Source: Sphingomonas zeae (GTDB lineage: Bacteria > Pseudomonadota > Alphaproteobacteria > Sphingomonadales > Sphingomonadaceae). Taken from it: a stretch of DNA of 64,000 bases. The position numbers were made by a program, and so were the translations under genes. Shown in pieces: positions 16,736-28,337 of the stretch (the stretch's first letter is position 1; every line of letters starts with the position of its first letter). The stretch is from positions 105,149 to 169,148 of the forward strand of contig NZ_JACIFA010000008.1 of assembly GCF_014197135.1 (NCBI RefSeq), written 5' to 3'. The notes under the pieces are model-generated. The model saw only the letters and a program-made list of their open reading frames with translations, ran no database searches and was not told the DNA's origin.

Positions 16736-17797
16736 TCACCCCCTCAGCGTCGCCATGTCGATGACGAAGCGATACTTCACATCGCTCTTCTGCATCCGGT
16801 CATAGGCGGTGTTGATCTCGTCCATCGTGATCATCTCGATATCGGCGGTCAGGCCGTGGCTATGGCAGAAGTCCAGCATCTCCTGCGTCTCGGCGATGCC
16901 GCCGATCAGCGAGCCCGCCAGCGCGCGGCGGCGGAACACGAGATTGCCGACCGACGGCGACGGATGCGGCGAATCGGGCACGCCGACCAAGGTCATCGTC
17001 CCGTCGCGCTTCAGCAGCATCAGGAACGCGTCGAGATTATGCGGCGCCGCCACCGTGTTCAGGATGAAGTCGAAGCTGCCCAGATGTTCCGCCATCTGGG
17101 CGTCATCCTTCGACACGATCAGGCTCTTGGCGCCCAGTCGCTTGGCATCCTCCGCCTTGTTCGGCGATGTCGAGAAGACATGGACCTCGGCCCCCATCGC
17201 GGCAGCGATTTTCACGCCCATGTGACCCAAGCCGCCCAGGCCGACGATGCCGACCTTCTGGCCCGGCCCGACCTTCCAGTGGCGAAGCGGCGAATAGGTG
17301 GTGATCCCGGCGCAGAGCAGCGGCGCGACCGCGGCCAGATCGCCTTCGTCATGGTTGATCTTGAGGACGAAGCCTTGCTTGACCACGATATGGTCCGAAT
17401 AGCCGCCCAAGGTGTGACCGCCCATGACGGGGTCGGGGCCGTTATAGGTGCCGACAAAGCCGGTCGTCTCGCAATATTGCTCTTCGCCGTCATGGCAGGA
17501 TGGGCAGTGGCCGCAGCTGTCGACCATGCAGCCGACGCCGACCAGATCGCCGACCTTGTACTTGGTCACGTCGCCGCCCACGGCGGTCACGCGGCCGACG
17601 ATCTCATGGCCCGGAACGCACGGATAGAGCGTGCCCGCCCACTCGCTGCGCGCGGTGTGCAGGTCGGAGTGGCAGACGCCGCAATAGAGGATGTCGATCG
17701 CGACATCATCGGCTTTCGGGTCGCGGCGTTCGAAGGAAAAAGGCGCGAGCGGGGTCTCGGCCGACTGGGCGGCATAACCCTTGGCGGGAGTGGGCAT
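16736..17797 (-). CDS. NAD(P)-dependent zinc alcohol dehydrogenase (cinnamyl-type)
   Basis: 353-residue medium-chain dehydrogenase. Catalytic zinc site GVCHSD (Cys) and PGHEIVG (His-Glu), structural zinc loop with four cysteines (CGHCPSCHDGEEQYC), and nucleotide-binding GLGGLGHMGVKIAAAMG. The motifs resemble the YahK/CAD group, which reduces a range of aldehydes, often with NADPH. ATG at 17797 follows AGAGGAGCTCCC. It is flanked by an A' palindrome and a 162-base gap. Together with the DUF1501/DUF1800 pair it separates ctaD from ctaB. Confidence 0.9.
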   Translation of the reverse strand: MPTPAKGYAAQSAETPLAPFSFERRDPKADDVAIDILYCGVCHSDLHTARSEWAGTLYPCVPGHEIVGRVTAVGGDVTKYKVGDLVGVGCMVDSCGHCPSCHDGEEQYCETTGFVGTYNGPDPVMGGHTLGGYSDHIVVKQGFVLKINHDEGDLAAVAPLLCAGITTYSPLRHWKVGPGQKVGIVGLGGLGHMGVKIAAAMGAEVHVFSTSPNKAEDAKRLGAKSLIVSKDDAQMAEHLGSFDFILNTVAAPHNLDAFLMLLKRDGTMTLVGVPDSPHPSPSVGNLVFRRRALAGSLIGGIAETQEMLDFCHSHGLTADIEMITMDEINTAYDRMQKSDVKYRFVIDMATLRG

Positions 17798-17959
17798 GGG
17801 AGCTCCTCTGGAAATCTGTAACGCGAACGAACGGACGCGGCCGCCCATATGGGGGCCGCGCTGTTCGGTGCCAGAGAAGCGCATCCGTAAGTTTTCCGAT
17901 CGGTACTGATCGGAGAATTGTCTCAAATCAAAATGTTATATTGTCACTAAAGGCCCGAA

Positions 17960-19351
17960 TTACCCCATGAACCCCTGATTCCAGGTCGAGGCATCGTAAT
18001 TACCGATATTGGGCAGCACGGTGCGCAGACCGCCCGAGTCGATGCCGAACCAGCTGGCCAGCGTTGCGGCATATTGGTCGACCGACATGGTGGGGATCAG
18101 GCGGCCTTGGCCGACATCGTCGCTGGTGTTGTTGCCGACGACCGGCGCCTTGCCATAGAAACGCTGCCCGCGTACCGCGCCGCCGACAACGAAATGCATG
18201 CCGCCCCAACCATGGTCGGAGCCGTCGTCATTGGACTGGAGCGTGCGGCCGAAGTCGGAGGCCGTGAAGCTGGTCACCTGATTGGCCACGCCCATCGCGT
18301 TGGTCGTGTCGTAAAAGGCCTTCATCGCGGCCGATACCTTGGATAGCAGCCCCGGATGCTGCGCGACCAGATTGTCGTGCAGGTCGAACCCGCCCATCGA
18401 CACGAAGAAGACCTGGCGCTTCAGGCCCAATGTCTGGCTGATGGAGATCATCCGCGCGACCATCTTCAGCTGGTCGGCCAGCGTGTTGTTCGTGGGGAAA
18501 AGCGGGAAATTGGCCGCCGGAGCCCCCGCCAGCGCGCTGCTAAGCTGCGCCTGGACGTCGAAGGCGCGCTTGGAGATGCGGGCATGTTCGCTCGCCATCG
18601 CAAAGCTCGACTCGGTGGTCATCAGGCTGCGCAGCGTGTCGAGCGCCGAGGATGAGCCGTAGAGCGTCCTGCTGCTGTTGAGCAGCGCGACCGGCCCGCC
18701 GGTGCCCACCGCATATTGGATCGCGGTCCGACCGCTCAGATACACCGCATTGCCGCTGGTGTTGATGCAGGTCAGCGCGGCGGTGCCGTTGCCGCTCTGG
18801 AACACGTCGCCAATCCGGCCGCCCCAGCCGCTGTTCGCACCTTCCGGGCTCGACGCCTGGAAGAAGCTCTGCTGGTCGTTGTGGCTGAACAGCTTGGGCG
18901 GCAGCTTGACCTTGTTGCCCGTATATTGCGCCTTGGTCGTCGGCTCGACCAGCGTGCCGACGTTCAACGCCACCGCCATCTTGCCCGCCGCGAACAGCTG
19001 GCTCATTTCCGGCATCGATGGCGACAGGGCGTAAAGACGCCCACCGGGCAGCGCGACCGTGGGGTTCAATACGCTGCCCGCCAGCACATCGCGCTGATAG
19101 CCGATATTGGCACGCGCGGCGCGATAGGCGGCAAAGCTGGTCTCGTCATACGGGACCAGCGTGTTGGCATAGTCGTTGCCGCCGTACAGGAACACGCAGA
19201 CCAGCGCCTTGTAATCGGACGCGGTGGCGGCCGCCGCCTCGCCGATCGCGGCCAGGCTGGAGACGAAAGGCGTGGCGGTCCCGGCCAGGCCGAGCAACGC
19301 ACTGCGCTTGAGGAAAGCGCGCCGTGATTGGTCTTGCATCATGCTCATCAC
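17960..19351 (-). CDS. DUF1501 domain protein, Tat-exported
   Basis: 463-residue protein with a twin-arginine signal (SRRAFLKRSALLGLAG, then a hydrophobic stretch and an Ala-rich cleavage site near residue 40). The mature part has the DUF1501 features LVCVFLYGGNDYANTLVPYD, FVSMGGFDLHDNL, SDFGRTLQSNDDGSDHGWGG and FVVGGAVRGQRFYG. The family is distantly related to sulfatase/phosphatase-fold proteins and its function is unknown. Its ATG overlaps the stop of the DUF1800 gene (ATGA), so the two are made together and probably act together in the periplasm. Confidence 0.88.
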   Translation of the reverse strand: MMSMMQDQSRRAFLKRSALLGLAGTATPFVSSLAAIGEAAAATASDYKALVCVFLYGGNDYANTLVPYDETSFAAYRAARANIGYQRDVLAGSVLNPTVALPGGRLYALSPSMPEMSQLFAAGKMAVALNVGTLVEPTTKAQYTGNKVKLPPKLFSHNDQQSFFQASSPEGANSGWGGRIGDVFQSGNGTAALTCINTSGNAVYLSGRTAIQYAVGTGGPVALLNSSRTLYGSSSALDTLRSLMTTESSFAMASEHARISKRAFDVQAQLSSALAGAPAANFPLFPTNNTLADQLKMVARMISISQTLGLKRQVFFVSMGGFDLHDNLVAQHPGLLSKVSAAMKAFYDTTNAMGVANQVTSFTASDFGRTLQSNDDGSDHGWGGMHFVVGGAVRGQRFYGKAPVVGNNTSDDVGQGRLIPTMSVDQYAATLASWFGIDSGGLRTVLPNIGNYDASTWNQGFMG

Positions 19352-21093
19352 CGCAGGTTCAGATATTCGGGGGAGGCCATGGTCAGCAGGATCGCGATGC
19401 CGACCCGGTTGATCGGCCCGTTGGTCGCGGTGGCCGACACGCTGTCGACGGCACCCCGGATCGCGGTCACCGTCGCGGCGGACAATTGCCCGGCGGCCAG
19501 CACCAGGTTGATCTCGTCGACCAGCGCCTTGCTGTCGGCGGCGAGCGTCAGGATCGCGGTGTAATCGGCCTTAACATCGCCGGTGCCGTTGGCGATCAGC
19601 CCGTACATATAGTTCACATAGGCCACGACGCTTTGTTCGTTGGTGATCTGGAACTCGGGCGCGACCAGGCCGCTGCTGGCCAGGCTGGTGCCTGCGGGCG
19701 TGTAGCCGGGGCGGTAGAAGTTGAAGACCGAGGGGCTGTGCCCCTTGGCCTGGCCCAGTCGGGTGGTCGGGTTCGAGGTATCGCCAATGCCCCAGGCATT
19801 GGAAGGCGAATTGACCCCGAAGGCGCGCGCCCAGCCGGTCAGGCGCAGCACCGGCTCGCGCAGCTTGCCCGTCGTCGCAGCGGTCGGCAGGTTACGCGCC
19901 TCGCTGTCGAGCAGGATCGCGCGGATCACCGCCTTCATGTCGCCGCGCACGCCCTGACCATTGTCGACGAACTTGCTCGCGACCCGGTTGATATAGCCGG
20001 GCGAGGGGTTGCTGGTGACCAGCCGCTGGATCAGCTGTTTCGAGATGAAGGGCGGCACATTGGGGTGCGCGAAGATCGTGTCGAGCGCGCTCTTGACCGC
20101 CGCCATGCCGCCGCCGGTGACGGTGGTGCCCAGGAAGCTAGACGCGCCGGTTTCGTTGATCCCTGCGTTGATGACCATCGGCATCCGGTAGCGCGCGGGC
20201 GTCGAGGTGTCGGCGGTTGCGGGCGACAGGCCGGTAAAGACCCGCGCCAGTCCTGACACATCGGCCTGGACATAGGTTTCCATCGGCTGGCCGCCATTCA
20301 TCTTCAGCGAGCCATCCATGTTCATCTGGTACAGGCCGAGGGTGAACAGCTGCATCAACTCGCGCGCATAATTCTCGTCGGGCTGCGCGCCGGTCGTCGG
20401 ATTGGCCTTCTTGTTGTACATGAAGGTCAGGAACGACCCCATCGCGAAATTGGTGGTGATCGCGCCCAATATGTCGCGGTAGTTGCCGAAGGCATTGTCG
20501 AGCAGGATGTCGACATAGGCCGCCATGCTGAACGCGCGCCACTGGTCCGATACGCCGTCGATGCCGACGACCAGGATGTCGAGCAGCGCCATGCCGACCC
20601 GCTGGCGCAGCTGGTCGGGCTCGACGATCATCTGCCGCCAGAGTGTGGGATCCAGGCCGGACAGGTAATTGCGGTTGGTCGCCGCGTCATATCCATTGGC
20701 AACCAGCCAGTCCCAATGGGTGGTGGCACGCGGCAACGCCATCTGGTCGGTCAACCAGCCGTCATAGCCGCGCGAGACGACCGCATCGATCGTGCTGCGC
20801 GTCGCGCCCATGGTCGCCTGCGCCAGGAACCGGCTGGCCTCGGTGGGGGTGGGGGCCGCGTTGACGACGACCACGGGGGTGGTGGCGGCCGCCGGTGTCG
20901 CGGAGGTGCTGCCGCTCGCGCTTGCCGTGCTGCCGCCCCCGCCGTCACCACAGGCCGCCAGGGCCAGCAGCGGCAGCAATGCCCCGCCCGTCCCCATTGC
21001 CGAACCGGCCGATCGCGTCGCGACGACAGGCGTACCCGCTCCATCGTCGGCAGCCGCCGTCACCGGCTCCGCCAGAATGTCCCGCCCCATCAT
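19348..21093 (-). CDS. DUF1800 family protein, probable lipoprotein
   Basis: About 581 residues from ATG at 21093; ATGs at 21141 and 21090 are alternatives, and none has a strong ribosome binding site. A hydrophobic stretch ends in LALAACGDGGGG (C48), which looks like a lipobox, followed by a Ser/Ala/Thr-rich linker. DUF1800 features follow: RFLAQATMGATRSTIDAV, YDGWLTDQM, NYARELMQLFTLGLYQMN and PPFISKQLIQRLVTSNP. DUF1800 and DUF1501 are commonly adjacent in proteobacteria and planctomycetes; function unknown. A terminator lies between this gene and ctaD, so the pair is probably a separate transcript. Confidence 0.85.
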   Translation of the reverse strand: MMGRDILAEPVTAAADDGAGTPVVATRSAGSAMGTGGALLPLLALAACGDGGGGSTASASGSTSATPAAATTPVVVVNAAPTPTEASRFLAQATMGATRSTIDAVVSRGYDGWLTDQMALPRATTHWDWLVANGYDAATNRNYLSGLDPTLWRQMIVEPDQLRQRVGMALLDILVVGIDGVSDQWRAFSMAAYVDILLDNAFGNYRDILGAITTNFAMGSFLTFMYNKKANPTTGAQPDENYARELMQLFTLGLYQMNMDGSLKMNGGQPMETYVQADVSGLARVFTGLSPATADTSTPARYRMPMVINAGINETGASSFLGTTVTGGGMAAVKSALDTIFAHPNVPPFISKQLIQRLVTSNPSPGYINRVASKFVDNGQGVRGDMKAVIRAILLDSEARNLPTAATTGKLREPVLRLTGWARAFGVNSPSNAWGIGDTSNPTTRLGQAKGHSPSVFNFYRPGYTPAGTSLASSGLVAPEFQITNEQSVVAYVNYMYGLIANGTGDVKADYTAILTLAADSKALVDEINLVLAAGQLSAATVTAIRGAVDSVSATATNGPINRVGIAILLTMASPEYLNLR

Positions 21094-21240
21094 TGGATTC
21101 CACCCGCTAACCGCCACCTGTCGGGCGATGGAGGCCAGCATGTGTCCAAGGTGGCTAACGAAGTATGAAAGGTTCCCTCGGTTCGTCGTGACCAGATAAC
21201 AATCTGGCCGAAATGGCCCTATCGTAACGCTATTGCAATG

Positions 21241-21275
21241 AAAAAGACCCCGAAATTTTCATTTCGAGGCCTTTT
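21241..21275 (-). terminator. Rho-independent terminator after ctaD
   Basis: On the minus strand, GGCCTCGAAAT, a GAAA loop and ATTTCGGGGTC form a stem with two mismatches, followed by TTTTT. It lies 20 bases after the ctaD stop. Runs of A and T on both sides could let it act in both directions. It separates the ctaC-ctaD transcript from the DUF1800 gene. Confidence 0.7.
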
Positions 21276-21295
21276 CCGGATGGTGGATCGATAGT

Positions 21296-22972
<1,677 letters not shown>

Positions 22973-24157
22973 TTATTGTCCAGCGTTGCCGGGGCCAGCC
23001 GGATTCCCGGTGGCGCCCTGCGCGGAAGTGGGGGATTGGGCGGGCACGGCCATATTGTCGGCCGGTCCCGTCACGGCCTCGGCGGCATTGGCCTGCGCGG
23101 CTTCGACGGCCGAGCCTTCGGCACCCGGCTGCGGGATCACCGAGGAGGAGGGCGCCTTCGACCCCGGCATCTGGCCGCCCTTGGCCGCGACCCAGGCGGC
23201 GAACTGCGCCGGGGGCACCGCCTGCACGGCGATTGGCATGAAGGCATGGCGCGCGCCGCACAGTTCCGAACACTGGCCGAAATAGAGGCCGGGCTTGTCG
23301 ATGGTGAAGCTCGTCTCGTTCAACCGGCCGGGCACCGCGTCCAGCTTCATCCAGAAGGCCGGAATCGCCCAGCTGTGGATGACGTCATTGGAGGTGGTGA
23401 TCAGGCGGATCGGCACGCCGACGGGCAGGACGATGCGATTGTCCACCGCCAGCAGGCGCGGACCGTCGGCATCGGTGCGCGCGCGCTCACCGGGAGCCAC
23501 CTGATCCTTTTCCTTGAGCATGTTGGCGGTGATCTCGATCCCGCCATGATCCGGATATTGATAGGTCCAATACCATTGGTTGCCGATCGCCTTCAGCGTG
23601 ACCGCGCCGGCGGGCGCAGGCTTGAACTGCGCCTGGAGCAGCCCGATCGAGGGGATGGCGATCAGGACGAGGACGACGACCGGCCCCAGCGTCCACAGCA
23701 CCTCGACCAGCGTGTTGTGGCTGGTCTTGGAGGGGACTGGATTGGCCGCACGGCGATAGCGGAACACGACCCAGACAAGCAGCAGCAGGACGAGGACACA
23801 GATGGCGGTGATGACGGGCAGCAACACGTCATTGTGCATCCAGTGTGCGAACACGCCGTTCTTCGTCACCTGCGGCTGAAGCCCGATGCGGCCATCGATC
23901 GGCAGGCCGACATTGGGGTCGATGGTGGTGGCGGGTGCGCCGTCCTGCGCCAGCAGCGGGCTGGTCGGGGCGGCGGTCGCCGGCGCGGCGGCACTGGTCG
24001 GTGCGGTGTTGGAAACGCCCGCCCCTTCGGCGGCAGCCTGCGGCGCGGGGGCGGCTTTCGGGGCAGGTGGGGCGGCCGGAGTCGCGAAGGCGGCACCCGA
24101 CAGCGCGGTGCATCCCAATCCGGCGGCGATCGCGATCGCCTTCATGCGTTTGGGCAT
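22973..24157 (-). CDS. ctaC: Cytochrome c oxidase subunit II
   Basis: 394-residue subunit carrying the CuA site CSELCGARHAFM (C296, C300, H304), preceded by two helices (TM2 with SHNTLVEVLWTLGPVVVLVL) and QWYWTYQYPDHGG. ATG at 24157 is chosen because GGAGG lies six bases upstream; several other in-frame ATGs exist. Oddities are a long Ala/Pro-rich segment between the signal peptide and TM1 (about 22-75) and an Ala/Gly/Pro-rich tail of about 75 residues after the CuA domain. Both are probably flexible. It accepts electrons from cytochrome c. Confidence 0.95.
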   Translation of the reverse strand: MPKRMKAIAIAAGLGCTALSGAAFATPAAPPAPKAAPAPQAAAEGAGVSNTAPTSAAAPATAAPTSPLLAQDGAPATTIDPNVGLPIDGRIGLQPQVTKNGVFAHWMHNDVLLPVITAICVLVLLLLVWVVFRYRRAANPVPSKTSHNTLVEVLWTLGPVVVLVLIAIPSIGLLQAQFKPAPAGAVTLKAIGNQWYWTYQYPDHGGIEITANMLKEKDQVAPGERARTDADGPRLLAVDNRIVLPVGVPIRLITTSNDVIHSWAIPAFWMKLDAVPGRLNETSFTIDKPGLYFGQCSELCGARHAFMPIAVQAVPPAQFAAWVAAKGGQMPGSKAPSSSVIPQPGAEGSAVEAAQANAAEAVTGPADNMAVPAQSPTSAQGATGNPAGPGNAGQ

Positions 24158-24285
24158 CCTCATCCTCCGGGGTCCGGACATGCGCTTGACCTCGCTCATC
24201 CCGCTCTCGTCTCCCATCTCCCTCGCCTGTCCATCGGTCGTCCGACGGGCTTTGAGCGGGGCGTCCTGTCGTTTTTGTTAGGCGG

Positions 24286-24313
24286 ACTATAGCACGGGAC
24301 TTCGCCCCCTCAA
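24286..24313 (-). promoter_or_regulatory. Candidate promoter of ctaC-ctaD
   Basis: Minus strand: -35 TTGAGG (24308-24313) and -10 TATAGT (24286-24291) with a 16-base spacer. This would give a 5' leader of about 120 bases before the ctaC ATG. The divergent pyrE start lies 85 bases away on the other side. Found by eye. Confidence 0.5.
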
Positions 24314-24397
24314 CCCTTGAGCGTCACATGCCAGATTGCGCGGGGGGCGGGGCGATCCTATGAGGCCGGGTCATCTGACCGATGCCGGAGTTGCCCC

Positions 24398-24982
24398 ATG
24401 ACCGATGAAGACGTCCTCGCCGAGTTCCGCGCCGCCGAGGCGCTGCTCGAAGGGCATTTCATCCTCTCGTCCGGCCTGCGCAGCCCACGCTATCTGCAAT
24501 GTGCCCGCGTCCTGATGGACCCGGCGCGCGCCGCCCGGCTGTGCGAGGGGGTGGCCGCGAAAATTCCCGCCGACATCAAGGCGCAGATCAGCGCGGTCGT
24601 CGCCCCCGCCATGGGCGGTGTCATCGTCGGCCATGAAATGGCGCGCGCGCTGGGCGTGCCGGGCATGTTCCTGGAGCGGCCCGAGGGAACCTTCCACCTG
24701 CGTCGCGGCTTCCGGCTCGAGCCGGGGCAGAAGGTGCTGATGATGGAAGACGTGGTCACGACCGGCCTGTCCAGCCGCGAGGCGATCGCCGCCATCGCGC
24801 GCGAGGGCGGCGAGACGATCGCGGCGGCTTCGCTGGTCGATCGCTCGAACGGGGCGGCCGATCTGGGTGTGCCCTTCTTCCCGCTGATCCGCCTCGACGT
24901 GCCCAGCTACAGCGCCGACGATCTGCCGCCCGAACTGGCGGCGATCCCCGCCATCAAGCCTGGGAGCCGCGCGGCGGCATGA
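24398..24982 (+). CDS. pyrE: Orotate phosphoribosyltransferase
   Basis: 194-residue enzyme joining orotate to PRPP to form OMP in pyrimidine synthesis. The PRPP-binding motif is [17 protein letters not shown], and the substrate loop is [18 protein letters not shown] at 24398 gives the usual family length. The stop overlaps the pdxJ start by four bases. It heads the pyrE-pdxJ-acpS-lepB-permease cluster. Confidence 0.95.
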   Translation: MTDEDVLAEFRAAEALLEGHFILSSGLRSPRYLQCARVLMDPARAARLCEGVAAKIPADIKAQISAVVAPAMGGVIVGHEMARALGVPGMFLERPEGTFHLRRGFRLEPGQKVLMMEDVVTTGLSSREAIAAIAREGGETIAAASLVDRSNGAADLGVPFFPLIRLDVPSYSADDLPPELAAIPAIKPGSRAAA

Positions 24983-25707
24983 CCGGGCACTTACGCCTGG
25001 GCGTCAATATCGACCATGTCGCGACCGTGCGGAACGCGCGCGGCGCGGGCTATCCCGATCCGGTGAAGGCGGCGCTGATCGCGGCTGAGGCGGGCGCGGA
25101 CGGCATTACCGCGCATCTGCGCGAGGATCGGCGGCACATCACCGACGATGACATCGCGCGGCTGTCGGCGGAACTTACCGTGCCGCTCAATCTGGAGATG
25201 GCGGCCACGCAAGAGATGCTGGCCATCGCGCTGAAGCATCGCCCGCACGCCGCCTGCATCGTTCCGGAAAAGCGCGAGGAACGGACGACCGAAGGCGGCC
25301 TCGATGCCGCCGGGCAGCGCGAATGGCTGGCACCGATGGCGGCGAAGCTGGGCGGGGCGGGCATCCGCGTGTCGCTGTTCATCGAACCCGATCCCCGCCA
25401 GATCGAGGCAGCGCTGCAGCTGCGCGTGCCGGTGGTCGAACTGCATACCGGCCGCTATGCCGAACTGGACGGGCCGGAGCGCGCGGAGGAACTACGCCGC
25501 CTGTCGGACGCGGCGGCGCTGGCAGCCAAGAACGGGATCGAGGTTCATGCCGGACATGGCCTGACGTACGACAATGTCGCGCCGATCGCGGCGATCCCGC
25601 AGGTGCGCGAGTTGAACATCGGCCATTTCCTGATCGCCGATGCGGTGTTCGTCGGCTTGCCCCAAGTCGTGCGCAAGATGCGTGCCGCCATGGATATGGC
25701 CCGGTGA
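24979..25707 (+). CDS. pdxJ: Pyridoxine 5'-phosphate synthase
   Basis: 242-residue TIM-barrel enzyme that condenses 1-deoxyxylulose 5-phosphate with 3-amino-2-oxopropyl phosphate to form vitamin B6 phosphate. Signatures are [15 protein letters not shown] at the N-terminus, [12 protein letters not shown], and the C-terminal [12 protein letters not shown] and [13 protein letters not shown]. It overlaps pyrE by ATGA. A palindromic element begins immediately after the stop. Confidence 0.96.
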   Translation: MTGHLRLGVNIDHVATVRNARGAGYPDPVKAALIAAEAGADGITAHLREDRRHITDDDIARLSAELTVPLNLEMAATQEMLAIALKHRPHAACIVPEKREERTTEGGLDAAGQREWLAPMAAKLGGAGIRVSLFIEPDPRQIEAALQLRVPVVELHTGRYAELDGPERAEELRRLSDAAALAAKNGIEVHAGHGLTYDNVAPIAAIPQVRELNIGHFLIADAVFVGLPQVVRKMRAAMDMAR

Positions 25708-25837
25708 ATCCTCCCCGGCACGGGGAGGGGGACCAGCCGCAGGCTGGTGGAGGGGGGGCGCCCAGAACGACTCGCGCGGTGGAGAGCCCCCTCCACCACC
25801 GCTTCGGGGCGGTCCCCCTCCCCGTGCCGGGGAGGAT
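25708..25837. repeat. Family A palindrome carrying the acpS ribosome binding site
   Basis: A 130-base element whose first 27 and last 27 bases are perfect reverse complements (ATCCTCCCCGGCACGGGGAG outward arm). The core also contains CCGCAGGCTGG and CCACCGCTTCGGGGCGG. The GGAGG at 25831-25835 is the only Shine-Dalgarno sequence for acpS (ATG at 25841). It begins at the base after the pdxJ stop, so it fills the gene gap exactly. Confidence 0.9.
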
Positions 25838-25840
25838 CGC

Positions 25841-26251
25841 ATGATCATCGGCCTCGGCTCCGACCTGTGTAATATCGAGCGAATCCAGGCCGCGCTCGAC
25901 CGGCATGGCGGCCGGTTCGAGGCGCGCTGTTTCACCGATGTCGAGCAGGCCAAGGCCGCCAAGCGACCCTTCACCCGCGCCGGCACCTACGCCAAGCGCT
26001 TCGCCGCCAAGGAGGCCTTTTCCAAGGCGGTCGGCACGGGTTTCGCGCAAGGCGTGTTCATGCGCGACATCGGGGTCGTGAACCTCCCCGGCGGCGCGCC
26101 GACGCTGATGTTGACCGGCGGCGCGCGCGAACGACTTGACGCGATGACCCCGGCGGGCCACGCCGCCCATATCCACTTGACCATGACCGACGATCACCCT
26201 TGGGCGCAGGCCTTTGTCGTGATCGAGGCACGACCGGAAGTTTCCGCATGA
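25841..26251 (+). CDS. acpS: Holo-[acyl-carrier-protein] synthase
   Basis: 136-residue 4'-phosphopantetheinyl transferase that activates ACP for fatty acid synthesis. Motifs: [12 protein letters not shown] near the N-terminus (Asp for Mg2+) and [16 protein letters not shown] (Glu and Lys). ATG at 25841 follows GGAGGATCGC, supplied by the palindrome arm. It overlaps lepB by four bases (ATGA). Confidence 0.96.
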   Translation: MIIGLGSDLCNIERIQAALDRHGGRFEARCFTDVEQAKAAKRPFTRAGTYAKRFAAKEAFSKAVGTGFAQGVFMRDIGVVNLPGGAPTLMLTGGARERLDAMTPAGHAAHIHLTMTDDHPWAQAFVVIEARPEVSA

Positions 26252-27243
26252 AGGACGCGGTGTTGGACACGAACCCAGGCTCGCCGGTGCATCAACCGGG
26301 GGGCGATCAGCCGGTGAACGCCGCCCCGCCGCCCCAGGCGCAGCCCAAGAAGAAGGGCACCGACTGGTGGGCCGAGGTCAAGGGGCTGTTCTGGCTGCTG
26401 CTGATCGTGCTGGGGTTCCACAGCTTCATTGCCAAGCCCTTCTACATCCCCTCCGAATCGATGCTGCCGGGGCTGCAGGTCGGCGATCGGCTGGTGGTGT
26501 CGAAATTCGCCTATGGCTGGTCCTATGTCTCGCCGACCATCCCCAACCCGGTGGCGATCTTCAAGTCGCTCGTCCTGCGCCGGCCCGAGGATAGCTGGAG
26601 CCTGCAACTGCCCTTCATCCATGGGCGGCTGTTGGGCTCGCTGCCCAAGCGCGGCGATGTCGTGATCGTGACCCCGCCGGGGACGCATAACGACTATATC
26701 AAGCGGGTGATCGGGCTGCCGGGCGACCGGTTGGAGGTGCGCGACGGCGTCGTCATCCTCAACGGCAAGCCGGTGAGACGCGGGCCGCTTCACTATGTCG
26801 ACATCCCCGTCGACACCAACAGCCCGTGCAAGGCGTCCGATTATGGCGAGGATGCCAAGATCCGCTCGGCCTCCGGCCAATGGGTCTGCCACCTGCCGAT
26901 CGTCACGGAAACGCTGCCCAACAACCGTCGTTACGACACGGTCGAGCTGGGTTGGAGCCCGGGCGACAATTACGGCCCGATCACCATTCCGGCCGACCAC
27001 GTCTTCCTGATGGGCGACAATCGCGATCGTTCGGCCGACAGCCGCTTCTCGCTGGCCGAACTGGGGCTGGGCGGGGCGGTCCCCTATGAAAATATCGGCG
27101 GTCGCGCCGAATTCGTGACCTTCAGCCTGGACGGCGACACGACGCTCAATCCGCTGACCTGGTGGAGTTCGCTGCGCTCGGGCCGGGCGGGCCTGTCGCT
27201 GCATCCGACCACCGTGAAGGCCGGGGGCGGCGCCGCGCAATGA
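26248..27243 (+). CDS. lepB: Signal peptidase I
   Basis: 331-residue inner-membrane protease. The catalytic Ser is S71 in [14 protein letters not shown] and the Lys is K152 in [10 protein letters not shown]; box E is [12 protein letters not shown]. One membrane helix (about 46-60) precedes the periplasmic domain, and the cytoplasmic N-terminus is Pro/Gln-rich. The length is above that of minimal alphaproteobacterial LepB, with inserts between the boxes. It overlaps acpS and the next permease gene. Confidence 0.95.
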   Translation: MKDAVLDTNPGSPVHQPGGDQPVNAAPPPQAQPKKKGTDWWAEVKGLFWLLLIVLGFHSFIAKPFYIPSESMLPGLQVGDRLVVSKFAYGWSYVSPTIPNPVAIFKSLVLRRPEDSWSLQLPFIHGRLLGSLPKRGDVVIVTPPGTHNDYIKRVIGLPGDRLEVRDGVVILNGKPVRRGPLHYVDIPVDTNSPCKASDYGEDAKIRSASGQWVCHLPIVTETLPNNRRYDTVELGWSPGDNYGPITIPADHVFLMGDNRDRSADSRFSLAELGLGGAVPYENIGGRAEFVTFSLDGDTTLNPLTWWSSLRSGRAGLSLHPTTVKAGGGAAQ

Positions 27244-28325
27244 GCGATCCGGCCCCGCTGACGGACCGCCCGGCACCGATCGAGTTCCGGGAGGGCTTCG
27301 TCCGGCGGGAACTGACGCGCGCGGCGATCTGGTTGGGGTTGATCGCCGCGATGGCGGTGACGGTGCTGCTGGTCCAACCGCTGCTGGTGATCTTTGCCGG
27401 GCTGGTCTTTGCCACGCTGCTTGACGGCGGCGTGCGGCTTCTGGGCCGCATGCTGCCGATCGGGCGCGCCTGGCGGTTGCTGATCGTCGTGCTGGTGGTG
27501 GCGACGTTCCTGCTCGGCACCTTCTACCTGACCGGGGTGGAGGTGACGCAGCAGGTGACGCAGCTCCGCTCCACGCTGGAGACGCAGGCGGGGCGGGTGA
27601 CCGGCTGGCTGGCCGAACAGGGGCTGATGCCCAAGACCTCGGACCTGAACGGACTGCTCAAACAGTCCATGGGTTCGATCGGCAAGCTGACCTCCTGGGT
27701 CGGGACCGCCGTGGGCGCGGTGACGTCGCTGTTCATGATCCTGGTCATCGGCCTGTTCCTGGCGATGGATCCGGAGGGCTATGCGCGCGGCCTGCAATGG
27801 TTCGTTCCGCGCGCCGCCCGCGCGGAGTTCGCGATCACGCAAGGCCGCGTCATGTTCACGCTGCGCCGCCTGCTCGCCGGACGTCTGCTGGGCATGGCGG
27901 TGGAGGGGGTGCTGACCGGCATCGCCCTGATGATCGGCGGCGTGCCGATGGCGCTGCTGCTCGGGATCATCGCCGGCATCCTGGCCTTCATCCCCAATAT
28001 CGGGGCGATCATTACCGGCGCGCTGATGATCGCGGTCGGCTTTTCGGCGGGGAGTGATGCGGGCTTCTGGGCGATCGGCACCTATCTGGTCGTGCAGACC
28101 TTCGACGGCTATGTCGTGGTGCCGATGGTCGCCAAGCGCACCGTCGACCTGCCGCCCGCGCTGACCCTGTCGACCCAGATCATGGCGAGCGCGCTGTTCG
28201 GCATCCTCGGGCTGGCGCTGGCCGACCCGATGACGGCCATGATCAAGTCGGCGCTGCAACGCCGGTCGGAGCGTGAGGCGGAGCGGGACGGCGATACCAC
28301 CCGCGCCGAGGCCGATATGGCGTGA
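27240..28325 (+). CDS. AI-2E family permease
   Basis: 361-residue membrane protein with about eight helices and the AI-2E/PerM features LFMILVIGLFLAMDPEGYARG, RRLLAGRLLGMAVEGVLTG and GIIAGILAFIPNIGAIITG. Family members export autoinducer-2 or act as Na+/H+ antiporters; the substrate here cannot be read from sequence. ATG at 27240 overlaps the lepB stop, so it ends that operon. It is convergent with a glycosyltransferase across 12 bases. Confidence 0.88.
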   Translation: MSDPAPLTDRPAPIEFREGFVRRELTRAAIWLGLIAAMAVTVLLVQPLLVIFAGLVFATLLDGGVRLLGRMLPIGRAWRLLIVVLVVATFLLGTFYLTGVEVTQQVTQLRSTLETQAGRVTGWLAEQGLMPKTSDLNGLLKQSMGSIGKLTSWVGTAVGAVTSLFMILVIGLFLAMDPEGYARGLQWFVPRAARAEFAITQGRVMFTLRRLLAGRLLGMAVEGVLTGIALMIGGVPMALLLGIIAGILAFIPNIGAIITGALMIAVGFSAGSDAGFWAIGTYLVVQTFDGYVVVPMVAKRTVDLPPALTLSTQIMASALFGILGLALADPMTAMIKSALQRRSEREAERDGDTTRAEADMA

Positions 28326-28337
28326 AGCTGCGCCGCT

